Below, piece by piece: positions 51,156-59,599 of a stretch of 64,000 nt of DNA. The notes below the pieces were generated by a model that had not been told where the DNA came from, did no database searches, and saw only the letters and a program-made list of their open reading frames with translations. Both the position numbers and the translations under genes were made by a program. The DNA is from JAYYZW01 sp965217605 (lineage in GTDB: Bacteria > Pseudomonadota > Gammaproteobacteria > Ga0077536), in NCBI GenBank assembly GCA_965217605.1, contig CBDCJB010000016.1:1-64000 (forward strand). Direction: 5' to 3'. The number at the start of each line of letters is the position of its first letter. The first letter of the stretch is position 1.

Positions 51156-52262
51156 TCACGCACCACTTATCGCAGCCAAGGTCGCGTCAATAATCTCGTC
51201 CTGCTGCCGAGCCTCGAGGTAGGCATGCATCGGCAGGCTGAATACGCGTTCGGCGGCTTGCTCCGTGACAGGAAAACTACCGAGGCGGGAATCCGTCTCG
51301 ACAAAAACCGGCTGCATGTGCAGCGGCATCGGATAGTGGACGGCGGTCGGTACGCCTGCGGAATCGAGATGTTCGAGTACGGCCTCCCGCGCCTCGACCT
51401 GCACGGTGTACTGCGCGAAGACGCTGGTGTTATGAGATTCGATATAGGGCACGACGACCTGATCAGTCAGCGCTGAGAAGCGTTCGGTATAACGGGCGCC
51501 GATGCGTTCGCGCGCCGCGATTTCCTGCTCGAAACAATCGAATTTAGCCAGCAGCACCGCCGCCTGCAGCGTATCCATGCGCCCGTTGAGTCCCAGTGTC
51601 GCGTGGTGATAACGCCGGTCCTGACCGTGAATGCGGATCTCGCGCATGCGCCCGGCCAAGGCGGAGTCGCGCGTGAAACAGGCGCCCGCGTCGCCATAGC
51701 ACCCGAGCGGTTTGGACGGGAAGAAACTGGTGCACCCCACTGTCGTGACCGCGCAGGAGCGACGCCCTTTATAGGTTGCGCCGAAACTCTGCGCGCCGTC
51801 TTCGATCACCGGCAGCTCATGGCGCTCGGCGATCGCGTTGATCTCATCGAAAGCCGCGCATTGCCCGTAGAGGCTGACCGGCATGATCGCCTTCGTGCGT
51901 GGCGTGATCGCGGCCTCGATCAGCGTCGGATCGATGTTGTAGGTGCGCGGATCGATATCGACGAATACCGGCGTCGCGCCGGCCAGCGCGATCATCTCGC
52001 CGGTCGCGATGAACGAAAACGGCGTCGTGATGACTTCGTCATCACGCCCGATCGCCAGCGCCATCATCGCGATCATCAGGGCGTCCGTGCCGCTTGCCAC
52101 TGCAATCACGTGCTCCACGCCAACAAATTCCGCGAGCGCCGACTCGAGCTCGCCGACCTCAGGCCCCATGATGAAACGGCCATGTTCGAGCACCCGCGCA
52201 ATGCGGGCGTCGATCGCATCCTTGTTCAACTGATACTGATGCTTCAGATCCACGAATTCCAT
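51156..52262 (-). CDS. wbpE: PLP-dependent sugar aminotransferase, WbpE type (DegT/DnrJ family)
   Basis: 368 aa from ATG 52262 (MEFVDLKHQYQLNK), which matches the WbpE start; the frame's GTG at 52283 adds seven unlikely residues. Motifs: GRFIMGPEVGELESAL, AVASGTDALMIAMMAL, PVIEDGAQSFGATYKGR and the PLP lysine in SFFPSKPLGCYGDAG. WbpE aminates UDP-3-keto-GlcNAcA, using glutamate, in the route to UDP-diacetamido uronic acids. WbpB- and WbpD-like genes adjoin it upstream. Confidence 0.92.
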   Translation of the reverse strand: MEFVDLKHQYQLNKDAIDARIARVLEHGRFIMGPEVGELESALAEFVGVEHVIAVASGTDALMIAMMALAIGRDDEVITTPFSFIATGEMIALAGATPVFVDIDPRTYNIDPTLIEAAITPRTKAIMPVSLYGQCAAFDEINAIAERHELPVIEDGAQSFGATYKGRRSCAVTTVGCTSFFPSKPLGCYGDAGACFTRDSALAGRMREIRIHGQDRRYHHATLGLNGRMDTLQAAVLLAKFDCFEQEIAARERIGARYTERFSALTDQVVVPYIESHNTSVFAQYTVQVEAREAVLEHLDSAGVPTAVHYPMPLHMQPVFVETDSRLGSFPVTEQAAERVFSLPMHAYLEARQQDEIIDATLAAISGA

Positions 52263-52335
52263 AAGCGAACCGTTACGGTACACCCGAAGCGCCCGGCCCA
52301 GCTATGTGGCGGCGTAACGACCCCCGGTTGTTTGA

Positions 52336-52926
52336 TCAATCCCCTTCGACGATGCGACAGGTCCCGTTCTCGAGCACATAAGCCTCTCCGCTGTTGGGAC
52401 AGCGACACGCTGCGGTACCCTCGATCGGGAGCTCCAAACGCTCGCCAAACCGGCTCATCCATCCGATCTGGCGGCCGGGCACCCCTGCGATCAAAGCGAA
52501 ATCCGGAACATCGCGATTGATGACGGCACCCGCCGCGATAAACGCGTAGCGTCCGATCGTGACGCCGCACACGACGGTGCAGTTGGCGCCCAGCGTCGCG
52601 CCATGCCGCACGAGCGTGTCGCGGTACTCTTTTTTGCGTGAGATTTCCGCGCGCGGATTATAGACATTCGTAAACACCATGCTCGGGCCACAGAACACCT
52701 GCGCCTCGAGACTGACATTGTCGTATACCGACACGTTGTTCTGAATTTTGCAGTCGTCCCCGATGTGTACGCGATTCCCGATATAGACGTTTTGCCCGAG
52801 CGAACAGCGGCCCCCGATGACCGCGCCGCCCGATACGTGCGTCCAGTGCCAGACGCGTGTCCCGGCGCCAATCCGTGCGCCCTCGTCGACGATCGCGGTC
52901 GCGTGGACCATAACGTCGTCGTCCAT
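52336..52926 (-). CDS. wbpD: UDP-3-amino-GlcNAcA N-acetyltransferase, WbpD type
   Basis: 196 aa. A left-handed beta-helix is built from hexapeptide repeats: ATAIVDEGARIGAGTRVWHWTHVSG, CSLGQNVYIGNRVHIGDDCKIQNNVSVYDNVSLEAQVFCGPSMVFTNVYNPRAEI (key W/H and N residues), and GATLGANCTVVCGVTIG. The end carries two Cys pairs (CRCPN). WbpD acetylates the 3-amino group of UDP-GlcNAc3NA to give UDP-GlcNAc3NAcA. The neighbours wbpE and wbpB support this. Confidence 0.9.
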   Translation of the reverse strand: MDDDVMVHATAIVDEGARIGAGTRVWHWTHVSGGAVIGGRCSLGQNVYIGNRVHIGDDCKIQNNVSVYDNVSLEAQVFCGPSMVFTNVYNPRAEISRKKEYRDTLVRHGATLGANCTVVCGVTIGRYAFIAAGAVINRDVPDFALIAGVPGRQIGWMSRFGERLELPIEGTAACRCPNSGEAYVLENGTCRIVEGD

Positions 52927-52935
52927 GCGCGTTAC

Positions 52936-54000
52936 TCAGTATCCCAGCGGCAGCGATACGCGCCGGCCATCGCGCGCGGATATGTACATGGCGATGAGTG
53001 TCTCGAGTGAACGCAAGCCTTCACGCCCATCGGTATCCGGTTTTGCGTCGCCGCGCAGTACGTTGATCACATTGTCGTAATACATTGGATGACCCACACC
53101 GTAGACGGAGCCCGTGTGGTAGTTCGCATTCATTACGTCCTCGTCTTCCGGCCGCGATTCGTCGAACGCCCAGTGTTTGATCTCATTGACTGCAACGCCG
53201 CCGACCACCACCGAGCCTTTCTCACCCAGGATCGTAATAGAACCTTCGAGGTTTTTTGGGTACGTCAACATCGTCACGTTGACCGATCCCAGCGCGCCCG
53301 AACGCCATTTGATATTCGCAACGCCGGTGTCCTCGACTTCGATGTTGCGTTCCAAGGTCGCGGTATACGCGTGCACGCTTTCGATGGGCCCGACGAGCCA
53401 ATCGAGGAGATCGATGTAGTGGCTCGCCTGGTTCATCAGCGCCCCGCCGTCGAATTCCCAGGTTCCCCGCCATGCAGCCTGATCGTAGTACTGCTGCGGT
53501 CTCGTCCAGAAAACGTTGACGTTAACCATGTAGATACGACCGAAGCGACGCTGGACGATGGCGCGCTTCAGGTATTGCAGCGGCGGATTGAGGCGATTCT
53601 GCTTGACGACGAACAGGTGCACGCCCGCCTCATCACAGCTCGCGACCATGCGTTTGCCGTCGTCGAGGCGTGTCGCCATCGGCTTCTCGGTCACGACGTG
53701 ACGGCCGTTACGCGCGATCTCGATCGTTTGCGCCGGATGCAGGCCGCTCGGTGTGCACAACGCGACGACGTCCGCATCACTGGCCTCGAGCAAACGATCC
53801 AGCGCAGTGAAGGATGCAACGCCGCGTTCGGCGCTGATGTGATCCAGCGTGTCCTGATCGGCGTCACACACGGCCACCAGCTCGGCGCGCTCGGCATGCG
53901 CATCCAGCGCGTCGAAATGCCGCGCCGAAATGCGCCCGCAGCCGACGACGGCGACGCGCAGCTTGCGATCATCGATGATGTAAGGTGCTCGGTAACCCAT
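52936..54000 (-). CDS. wbpB: Gfo/Idh/MocA oxidoreductase, WbpB type
   Basis: 354 aa from ATG 54000 (MGYRAPYIIDDRKLRV); the open frame to 54177 runs into the antisense of ugd and is not used. The NAD-binding Rossmann motif is VAVVGCGRISARHFDALDA, EKPMATRLDDGKRM carries the family EKP, and WEFDGGALMNQASHYIDLLDWLVG is the conserved catalytic-helix region with His. WbpB oxidises UDP-GlcNAcA at C3 before WbpE acts. Its gene ends 9 bp before wbpD. Confidence 0.9.
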   Translation of the reverse strand: MGYRAPYIIDDRKLRVAVVGCGRISARHFDALDAHAERAELVAVCDADQDTLDHISAERGVASFTALDRLLEASDADVVALCTPSGLHPAQTIEIARNGRHVVTEKPMATRLDDGKRMVASCDEAGVHLFVVKQNRLNPPLQYLKRAIVQRRFGRIYMVNVNVFWTRPQQYYDQAAWRGTWEFDGGALMNQASHYIDLLDWLVGPIESVHAYTATLERNIEVEDTGVANIKWRSGALGSVNVTMLTYPKNLEGSITILGEKGSVVVGGVAVNEIKHWAFDESRPEDEDVMNANYHTGSVYGVGHPMYYDNVINVLRGDAKPDTDGREGLRSLETLIAMYISARDGRRVSLPLGY

Positions 54001-54012
54001 ATGGACCGTCTT

Positions 54013-54036
54013 TCGCCGGCAAGCCGGCTTCGACCA
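54013..54036. repeat. Single REP-like arm
   Basis: TCGCCGGCAAGCCGGCTTCG and four more bases match the left arm of the REP at 51086-51142 in the first 17 positions with one change. It lies in the 38-bp spacer between wbpB and ugd. It can itself form a short GCCGGC/GCCGGC hairpin. Confidence 0.6.
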
Positions 54037-54038
54037 CC

Positions 54039-55343
54039 TTAACGCCCCACACCGTGATATTGGAACCCGTAACCTTCCACGGTCGCGCGCTCGTAGACAT
54101 TGCGCAGGTCGACGAATACGTTGCCCTGCATCGCGCGCCTCACCCGCGCCAGATCGAGTCCGCGATAGGCGTTCCACTCGGTGAGCACGACCACTGCATC
54201 CGCGCCCTCACAGACCTCGTAGGTATCTTCGCAAAAGTAGACGTCCGCGGGCAGCAAGTCCCGCGCTTCACGCATTCCCCGTGGGTCGTGTGCACGCACT
54301 AAAGCGCCTTTTTCCAGCAACGGCGGGAGGATGGACAGCGCCGGGGCGTCGCGCATGTCATCGGTCTCGGGCTTGAAGGTCAGCCCGAATATACCCACGG
54401 TTTTGCCCGCTTCGGAGCCGCCCAAAGCATTGCGGATCTTCTGAATCATGCGGGCCTTCTGGGCGGCGTTGACTTCGATCACCGACTCCACGATGCGGCT
54501 GCCGACACCGTGTTCCTGGGCGATGCGCACGTACGCCTGGGTGTCTTTGGGAAAACACGATCCACCGTAGCCTGGACCCGGATGCAAAAACTTCGATCCG
54601 ATCCGTCCATCCATGCCCATGCCCTTGGCAACTGCATGGACGTCCGCCCCGACCGATTCACACAGCGCGGATATCTCATTGATGAAACTGATCTTGGTGG
54701 CGAGGAACGCATTGGCCGCGTATTTAATGAGTTCGGCGCTTTCGAGATTAGTGATCAGGATCGGTGTTTCGCGCAGGTTCAGCGGCCGGTAAAGCTCGCG
54801 TAACAACAATTCCGCGCGCTCGCTCTCAACGCCGATCACCACGCGATCCGGCCGCATGAAATCAGAAATGGCCGCGCCTTCGCGTAAGAATTCGGGATTC
54901 GATGCGATATCGAAATCGGCTGCCTCGTTATTCTCACGGACGATACGCGATACGTTGCGCGCGGTCCCAACGGGCACGGTGGATTTGTCGACGATGACGG
55001 TATAGCCATCGAGATGTACCGCGATCTGTTTCGCCGCGTCGTAGACGTAGCTCAGATCGGCGAAACCCTCGCCACGGCGGCTCGGCGTCCCGACGGCGAT
55101 GAAGATCAGATCCGCCGAAGCCACCGCCGCGGACCACTCGCTCGTAAACTTCAAACGTCCGGACGCCACGTTCGCTGCGACCAGGTCGTCCAGGCCGGGC
55201 TCATAGATGGGGATGGAGCCGGCATTCAGCAACTCTATCTTTGCCGCATCGACATCCACGCAAACGACATTAACACCGAACTCGGCGAAGCAGGTCCCGG
55301 AAACGAGTCCAACATAACCCGTACCAATCATCACCACGTTCAC
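54039..55343 (-). CDS. ugd: UDP-glucose 6-dehydrogenase
   Basis: 434 aa from GTG 55343. N-terminal NAD domain MIGTGYVGLVSGTCFAEFG, VDKSTVPVGTA, NPEFLREGAAISDF, the Lys and Asn of LESAELIKYAANAFLATKISFINE, and the catalytic Cys in GPGYGGSCFPKDTQAY. It oxidises UDP-glucose to UDP-glucuronic acid in two NAD steps. GalU (6650-7522) would supply its substrate, and the 4-epimerase at 56634 could act on its product. It lies 4 bp after the TviB-type gene. Confidence 0.95.
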   Translation of the reverse strand: MNVVMIGTGYVGLVSGTCFAEFGVNVVCVDVDAAKIELLNAGSIPIYEPGLDDLVAANVASGRLKFTSEWSAAVASADLIFIAVGTPSRRGEGFADLSYVYDAAKQIAVHLDGYTVIVDKSTVPVGTARNVSRIVRENNEAADFDIASNPEFLREGAAISDFMRPDRVVIGVESERAELLLRELYRPLNLRETPILITNLESAELIKYAANAFLATKISFINEISALCESVGADVHAVAKGMGMDGRIGSKFLHPGPGYGGSCFPKDTQAYVRIAQEHGVGSRIVESVIEVNAAQKARMIQKIRNALGGSEAGKTVGIFGLTFKPETDDMRDAPALSILPPLLEKGALVRAHDPRGMREARDLLPADVYFCEDTYEVCEGADAVVVLTEWNAYRGLDLARVRRAMQGNVFVDLRNVYERATVEGYGFQYHGVGR

Positions 55344-55347
55344 GGCG

Positions 55348-56637
55348 TCACAGCCTCCACAGGGTTACGCCGGCCGGCGTGCGAGCGCGGTCGAGTTTTC
55401 CTTTGACATCGATGACTGCGCCTTGGCCACCGTCGAGAAAACGGGTCAACGCCTTCCAGCCCGAACTCAGGTAGTGCCGATGGGGCACGGCGAAGATCAC
55501 GACCTGCGCCGGTTCGAGTTGCTCCTCAGGCAGGAGATCAATGCCGTATTCTTCGCGCGCCTCCTCCGAACTGGCGAAGGGATCGTGTACCTGCACGCGA
55601 ATGCCGTAAGTTTTTAGTTCGTCGAGGATGTCGATGACGCGCGTATTGCGGAGATCGGGAACGTCTTCCTTGAACGTAAAGCCGAGCACGGTCATGACGC
55701 TGCCTTTCACCACCCCGCCGCGCGTAATGAGTTGCCGAACCGCTTCTTGTGCGACGTAGCGCCCCATATCGTCATTGATGCTGCGGCCGGCCAGAATGAC
55801 CTGCGGGGTATATCCCAGTATCGCGGCCTTGTAGGTGAGGTAATAGGGATCGACGCCTATGCAATGGCCACCGACCAATCCCGGATCGAACTTGAGAAAG
55901 TTCCACTTCGTGCCGGCGGCGGTCAAGACGTCGCGCGTGTCGATGTCCAAGCGATTGAAGATCAGCGCGAGTTCGTTCATCAGCGCGATATTCAGGTCGC
56001 GCTGGGTGTTCTCGATCACTTTTGCCGCCTCGGCGACCTTGATGGTCGCGGCGCGGTGCACGCCCGCGGTCACGACGCTCTCGTAAACCGTCGCCACGAT
56101 CTCGAGGATCTCGTCGTTTTGTCCCGACACCACCTTCGTGATCTTCGTGAAGGTATGTTCCTTATCACCCGGATTGATGCGCTCCGGTGAATAGCCGATG
56201 AAAAAATCTTTACCGCAGCTCAGGCCGGATACCCGCTCGAGTATCGGTACGCAGTCCTCTTCCGTAGCGCCGGGGTATACGGTTGATTCGTAGACGACGA
56301 TATCGCCACGCTTTATATGCGCGCCGATCGTCTCCGAGGCCGAGAGTATCGGCTTGAGATCGGGTCGTTTGGCGCCGTCTATCGGCGTCGGCACGGCGAC
56401 GATGTGGAAGTCCGCCGGCGCGATGTCCGCCGCATCGGACGTAAACCGAATATCGGCCGCGGCCAGTTCATCATCGGAGACTTCGAGCGTGCTGTCATGG
56501 CCGCCTTCGAGCTCCGCGATGCGCGCCGGATTGATGTCGAATCCGATCGTCCGCGCTTGACGGCCAAATGCGACCGCGACCGGTAGACCGACGTAACCGA
56601 GCCCGATGACGGAAATCGTTCTGCTATGCGCGCTCAT
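55348..56637 (-). CDS. tviB: UDP-N-acetylhexosamine 6-dehydrogenase, TviB/WbpO type
   Basis: 429 aa from ATG 56637. The match to TviB is clear: VIGLGYVGLPVAVAFG, VVYESTVYPGATEEDC, FFIGYSPERINPGDKEH, KVAEAAKVIENTQRDLNIALMNELA, the Cys in GLVGGHCIGVDPYYLTYKA and VLGFTFKEDVPDLRNTR. It oxidises UDP-GlcNAc to UDP-GlcNAcA (or the GalNAc pair), the entry step for WbpB, WbpE and WbpD just downstream. The ATG overlaps the epimerase stop (ATGA). Confidence 0.93.
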   Translation of the reverse strand: MSAHSRTISVIGLGYVGLPVAVAFGRQARTIGFDINPARIAELEGGHDSTLEVSDDELAAADIRFTSDAADIAPADFHIVAVPTPIDGAKRPDLKPILSASETIGAHIKRGDIVVYESTVYPGATEEDCVPILERVSGLSCGKDFFIGYSPERINPGDKEHTFTKITKVVSGQNDEILEIVATVYESVVTAGVHRAATIKVAEAAKVIENTQRDLNIALMNELALIFNRLDIDTRDVLTAAGTKWNFLKFDPGLVGGHCIGVDPYYLTYKAAILGYTPQVILAGRSINDDMGRYVAQEAVRQLITRGGVVKGSVMTVLGFTFKEDVPDLRNTRVIDILDELKTYGIRVQVHDPFASSEEAREEYGIDLLPEEQLEPAQVVIFAVPHRHYLSSGWKALTRFLDGGQGAVIDVKGKLDRARTPAGVTLWRL

Positions 56638-57647
56638 ATGACCTCATAGTAATCCTTGTACCAAGCGACGAATTCAGCGATGCCCGCCTCGATCGGCGTG
56701 CCCGGCCGGTAGTGCACATCCTCTACCAGCGAATCGACGTCGGCGTAGGTATCGGGGACATCGCCTGGTTGCAGCGGCAACATGTTCATTTTGGCCTTGA
56801 TGCCGAGACACCGCTCGAGGGCGGCGATGAAATCCATGAGTTCGACCGGTGAATTGTTACCGATGTTGTACAGGCGGTAAGGGGCCACGCTGGTGCCCGG
56901 ATCCGGCTGATCGCTATCCCAGCGGCCGTTCGAAGTCGCCACCGTATCGAGCGTACTGATGACACCATCGGCGATGTCGTCAATATAGGTGAAATCGCGC
57001 CGGTGGTTGCCGTAATTGAATACGTCGATCGGCTCGCCCGCCAGGATGTTTCGCGTGAACATGAACAGCGACATGTCGGGACGCCCCCAGGGACCGTAGA
57101 CGGTAAAGAATCGCAGGCCGGTCGTCGGCAATCCGTAAAGATGGCTGTAAGTGTGCGCCATCAATTCGTTCGATTTTTTGGTCGCCGCGTACAACGATAC
57201 GGGGTGGTCGACGTTGTCGTGCACGGAAAACGGCATCCGCGTATTGGCCCCGTATACCGAACTCGAGGACGCGAACACGAGGTGTTCGACCTTATTGTGC
57301 CGGCAACCTTCCAGGACGTTGATCGTACCGAGGATATTGGCATCGATGTAGGCGTGCGGATTTTCCAGCGAGTAGCGCACGCCTGCCTGTGCGGCTAGAT
57401 GAATCACGCGGCGCGGCGCGGTTGCGGCAAACAATTCCGCCATCTCGGGGCGACTTTCGATATCGACCTTATGAAACTGAAAACCGGCCCGGCCATCCAG
57501 CCTCGCCAGGCGCGCTTCCTTCAATGAGACATCGTAATAGGCGTTGAGATTATCGACACCGACGATTTCGTCGCCCCGTTCAAGCAGCAGGTCGCACACA
57601 CGGGCGCCGATGAACCCGGCAGCGCCCGTTACGAGTATCTTCATCAT
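56634..57647 (-). CDS. UDP-glucuronate 4-epimerase-like SDR
   Basis: 337 aa starting MMKILVTGAAGFIGARVCDLLLERG. VDNLNAYYDVSLKEARLARL and HLAAQAGVRYSLENPHAYIDANILGT are typical of LspL/GlaE-type UDP-glucuronate 4-epimerases, along with FASSSSVYGANTRMPF, YAATKKSNELMAHTYSHL and RFFTVYGPWGRPDM. It would make UDP-galacturonate from the Ugd product. Action on UDP-GlcNAcA (as for TviC) is an alternative because the TviB-type gene is next in the operon. It is the first gene of this minus-strand operon. Confidence 0.88.
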   Translation of the reverse strand: MMKILVTGAAGFIGARVCDLLLERGDEIVGVDNLNAYYDVSLKEARLARLDGRAGFQFHKVDIESRPEMAELFAATAPRRVIHLAAQAGVRYSLENPHAYIDANILGTINVLEGCRHNKVEHLVFASSSSVYGANTRMPFSVHDNVDHPVSLYAATKKSNELMAHTYSHLYGLPTTGLRFFTVYGPWGRPDMSLFMFTRNILAGEPIDVFNYGNHRRDFTYIDDIADGVISTLDTVATSNGRWDSDQPDPGTSVAPYRLYNIGNNSPVELMDFIAALERCLGIKAKMNMLPLQPGDVPDTYADVDSLVEDVHYRPGTPIEAGIAEFVAWYKDYYEVI

Positions 57648-57780
57648 GGAAAAAGCGTTTCTAGGGTGCGCATATTCTACACGGTAGTCACCTATATCGG
57701 TGTTGAAATTTGCCGCTTTAGGACCGATTCCTCGATGAATCTGTTAACATGCCGGCCATCGAATCGCGGGGAGAAAAACC
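57648..57780. promoter_or_regulatory. Divergent spacer between polysaccharide and ccm operons
   Basis: This 133-bp region separates genes starting at 57647 (minus) and 57781 (plus) and must hold promoters for both. TAGAAT on the minus strand (57673-57678) could be a -10, but no good -35 partner is seen. GGGGAG seven bases before ATG 57781 is a strong ribosome site for the plus-strand gene. Confidence 0.35.
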
Positions 57781-58188
57781 ATGGCAGACGACGTAGGTTT
57801 GGCGGCCGAATCGCTGTCGGTCGACACTGAAAACCTCTATCGTGAAGAGTCGGTAACCGACCTTCACGCTGCCACCATTCGCCAACTGGTCCCCATCAAG
57901 ATCGACGGCAGCGATGACGAAACCCGTCCCCGGCGATTCATTGGCGACACCACGCTGATGACGCAGATGGGTCCGATTCCGGTGCAGTTTCCGCTCGAAG
58001 CCGAAACACTGGAAAAGGCATGCGATCTCTTTCCCGAGGGTATCAAAGCGGCCATCGAGCGCCTTAACGAACGCGCCAAGGAACTCGCCCGCGAAGAAGC
58101 GTCACGCATCGTTGTACCCGGCCAGGGCGGCGCCGGTTTGCCCGGTGGGATGCCCACGGGACCAGGGGGCAAACTCATCATCGACTAA
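57781..58188 (+). CDS. Conserved hypothetical cytoplasmic protein upstream of ccmA
   Basis: 135 aa with a strong ribosome site and ATG start. No signal or membrane segment. LYREESVTDLHAATIRQLVPI and FIGDTTLMTQMGPIPVQFPLEAETLEKACDLFPE are the folded part, followed by a charged helix (RLNERAKELAREEASRIVVPG) and a Gly/Pro-rich tail (GGAGLPGGMPTGPGG). I recall similar uncharacterised proteins in other proteobacteria but no function. It ends 26 bp before ccmA and may be co-transcribed with the ccm genes. Confidence 0.8.
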   Translation: MADDVGLAAESLSVDTENLYREESVTDLHAATIRQLVPIKIDGSDDETRPRRFIGDTTLMTQMGPIPVQFPLEAETLEKACDLFPEGIKAAIERLNERAKELAREEASRIVVPGQGGAGLPGGMPTGPGGKLIID

Positions 58189-58214
58189 CAGCGGTCTCAG
58201 CGAAAAGTGAGTCC

Positions 58215-58850
58215 GTGACCTCATCCGAACTCGGTCTTGAAGCGCGCCGGTTGCGCGTCGAACGCGGCGACGCTGTCGTTTTCGATGATTTGTCTTTTGC
58301 CTGCCTCCCGGGCACCATCACGCATCTCAAAGGAGAAAACGGCAGCGGCAAAACCACGCTGCTCAGAACCCTTGCCGGGTTGATCCGTCAGGAAACCGGT
58401 GAGGTACTGTGGCGCGGCGAGAGCTTGCGCGGCACACAACCGCTCGCGTCTGAACTCATTTTAATCGGCCACCAGAATGGCCTTAATGCGGAACTTACCG
58501 GGCGCGAAAATCTGCGCTTTATCGGCGCGCTGGCGGCCGCGTTCGCGCACCGCGACGTCGACACCGCACTCGAGCGCGTTAGCGCAAACGGCTTCAGCGA
58601 CAGGCCGGTTCGTAACCTGTCCGCTGGTCAACGGCAACGCATTGCGCTCGCGCGCCTGCTCATGTTCGACGCAAAGGTGTGGATGCTCGACGAGCCGTTC
58701 ACGGCATTGGACGTGGCTACGCGGGGCGTGATCGAGGATCTGCTAGAAGAACATCTCAGCCACGGGGGGATCGCCTTGATCGCGACCCACCAGGCGTTCA
58801 ATGCGCAGCGCGATGTGCAGGACATCACCTTAGGGCAAGCTCAGTGCTGA
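58215..58850 (+). CDS. ccmA: Cytochrome c biogenesis ATP-binding export protein CcmA
   Basis: 211 aa, GTG start. ABC ATPase with Walker A GENGSGKTTLL, signature LSAGQRQRIALARL, Walker B VWMLDEPFTALD and switch His in ATHQ. With CcmB, CcmC and CcmD it forms the CcmABCD complex that releases haem-loaded CcmE. It overlaps ccmB. Confidence 0.95.
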   Translation: MTSSELGLEARRLRVERGDAVVFDDLSFACLPGTITHLKGENGSGKTTLLRTLAGLIRQETGEVLWRGESLRGTQPLASELILIGHQNGLNAELTGRENLRFIGALAAAFAHRDVDTALERVSANGFSDRPVRNLSAGQRQRIALARLLMFDAKVWMLDEPFTALDVATRGVIEDLLEEHLSHGGIALIATHQAFNAQRDVQDITLGQAQC

Positions 58851-59521
58851 ACCCCGCCGCGACGATCAGGATCGTTATCGCGCGGGACCTGCTAAGGGCC
58901 GTACGCAATCAAACCGAGGCCCTTTACCCGCTGATCTTCTTCGCGCTATGCGTCGTGCTTTTTCCGTTCGCGGTCGGCTCCGATACGGCCCTATTGGCTC
59001 GCATCGCACCGGGGATCTTATGGGTGTCCGCGCTACTCGCGGCGAGCCTGTCGCTCGAGCACCTGTTTCGCAGCGATTATCTCGACGGCACGTTCGAATT
59101 ATTCGTTGTCTCGAGCGCACCATTGGTTTCGATCGGGCTCGGCAAATCGCTGGCGCATTGGATCGTGTCGGGCTTGCCGGTAATGATCATGGCCGTACCG
59201 CTGGGCTTTGCGCTCGACCTGGACTGGAACACGGTGCGAGTCATGCTCGCGAGTCTCTTTTTGGGAACGTTGACGATGAGTTTCGTTGGGGCGGCGATCA
59301 GCGCACTCACCGTCGGCCTGCGCGGTGGCGGGATGCTTCTGGCAATGTTGATCCTGCCGTTGTACATTCCCGTGCTGATATTCGGCGCTGCGGCGGCCGG
59401 CAATGCCACCCAAGGATCACCCGCCGCCGCCGAGCTTTACTTTCTTACCGGCCTGCTGGTGCTAGCCATCACCCTTGCGCCCTGGGCAACGGCTGCCGCG
59501 CTGAAGATCCGATTGAGTTGA
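58844..59521 (+). CDS. ccmB: Haem exporter membrane protein CcmB
   Basis: 225 aa from GTG 58844, overlapping the ccmA stop by 7 bp; the longer open frame runs inside ccmA and is not used. Six membrane segments; IVIARDLLRAVRNQTEALYPLIFF and SLSLEHLFRSDYLDGTFELFVVS are the CcmB signature, with GGGMLLAMLILPLYIPVLIFG later. It is the membrane partner of CcmA. A 78-bp gap with a dispersed repeat separates it from ccmC. Confidence 0.94.
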   Translation: MLNPAATIRIVIARDLLRAVRNQTEALYPLIFFALCVVLFPFAVGSDTALLARIAPGILWVSALLAASLSLEHLFRSDYLDGTFELFVVSSAPLVSIGLGKSLAHWIVSGLPVMIMAVPLGFALDLDWNTVRVMLASLFLGTLTMSFVGAAISALTVGLRGGGMLLAMLILPLYIPVLIFGAAAAGNATQGSPAAAELYFLTGLLVLAITLAPWATAAALKIRLS

Positions 59522-59556
59522 TGTTCACTTCGACCACACAGGAATGGTGCGTAGTC

Positions 59557-59588
59557 GTAGCCTGGATGAAGCGCAGCGGAATCCGGGG
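59557..59588 (+). repeat. Single copy of the GGAATCCGGGG dispersed repeat arm
   Basis: GTAGCCTGGATGAAGCGCAG plus CGGAATCCGGGG differs at two of 32 positions from the right arm at 48117-48148. It lies between ccmB and ccmC. Confidence 0.8.
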
Positions 59589-59599
59589 ATAGGTCGTAT

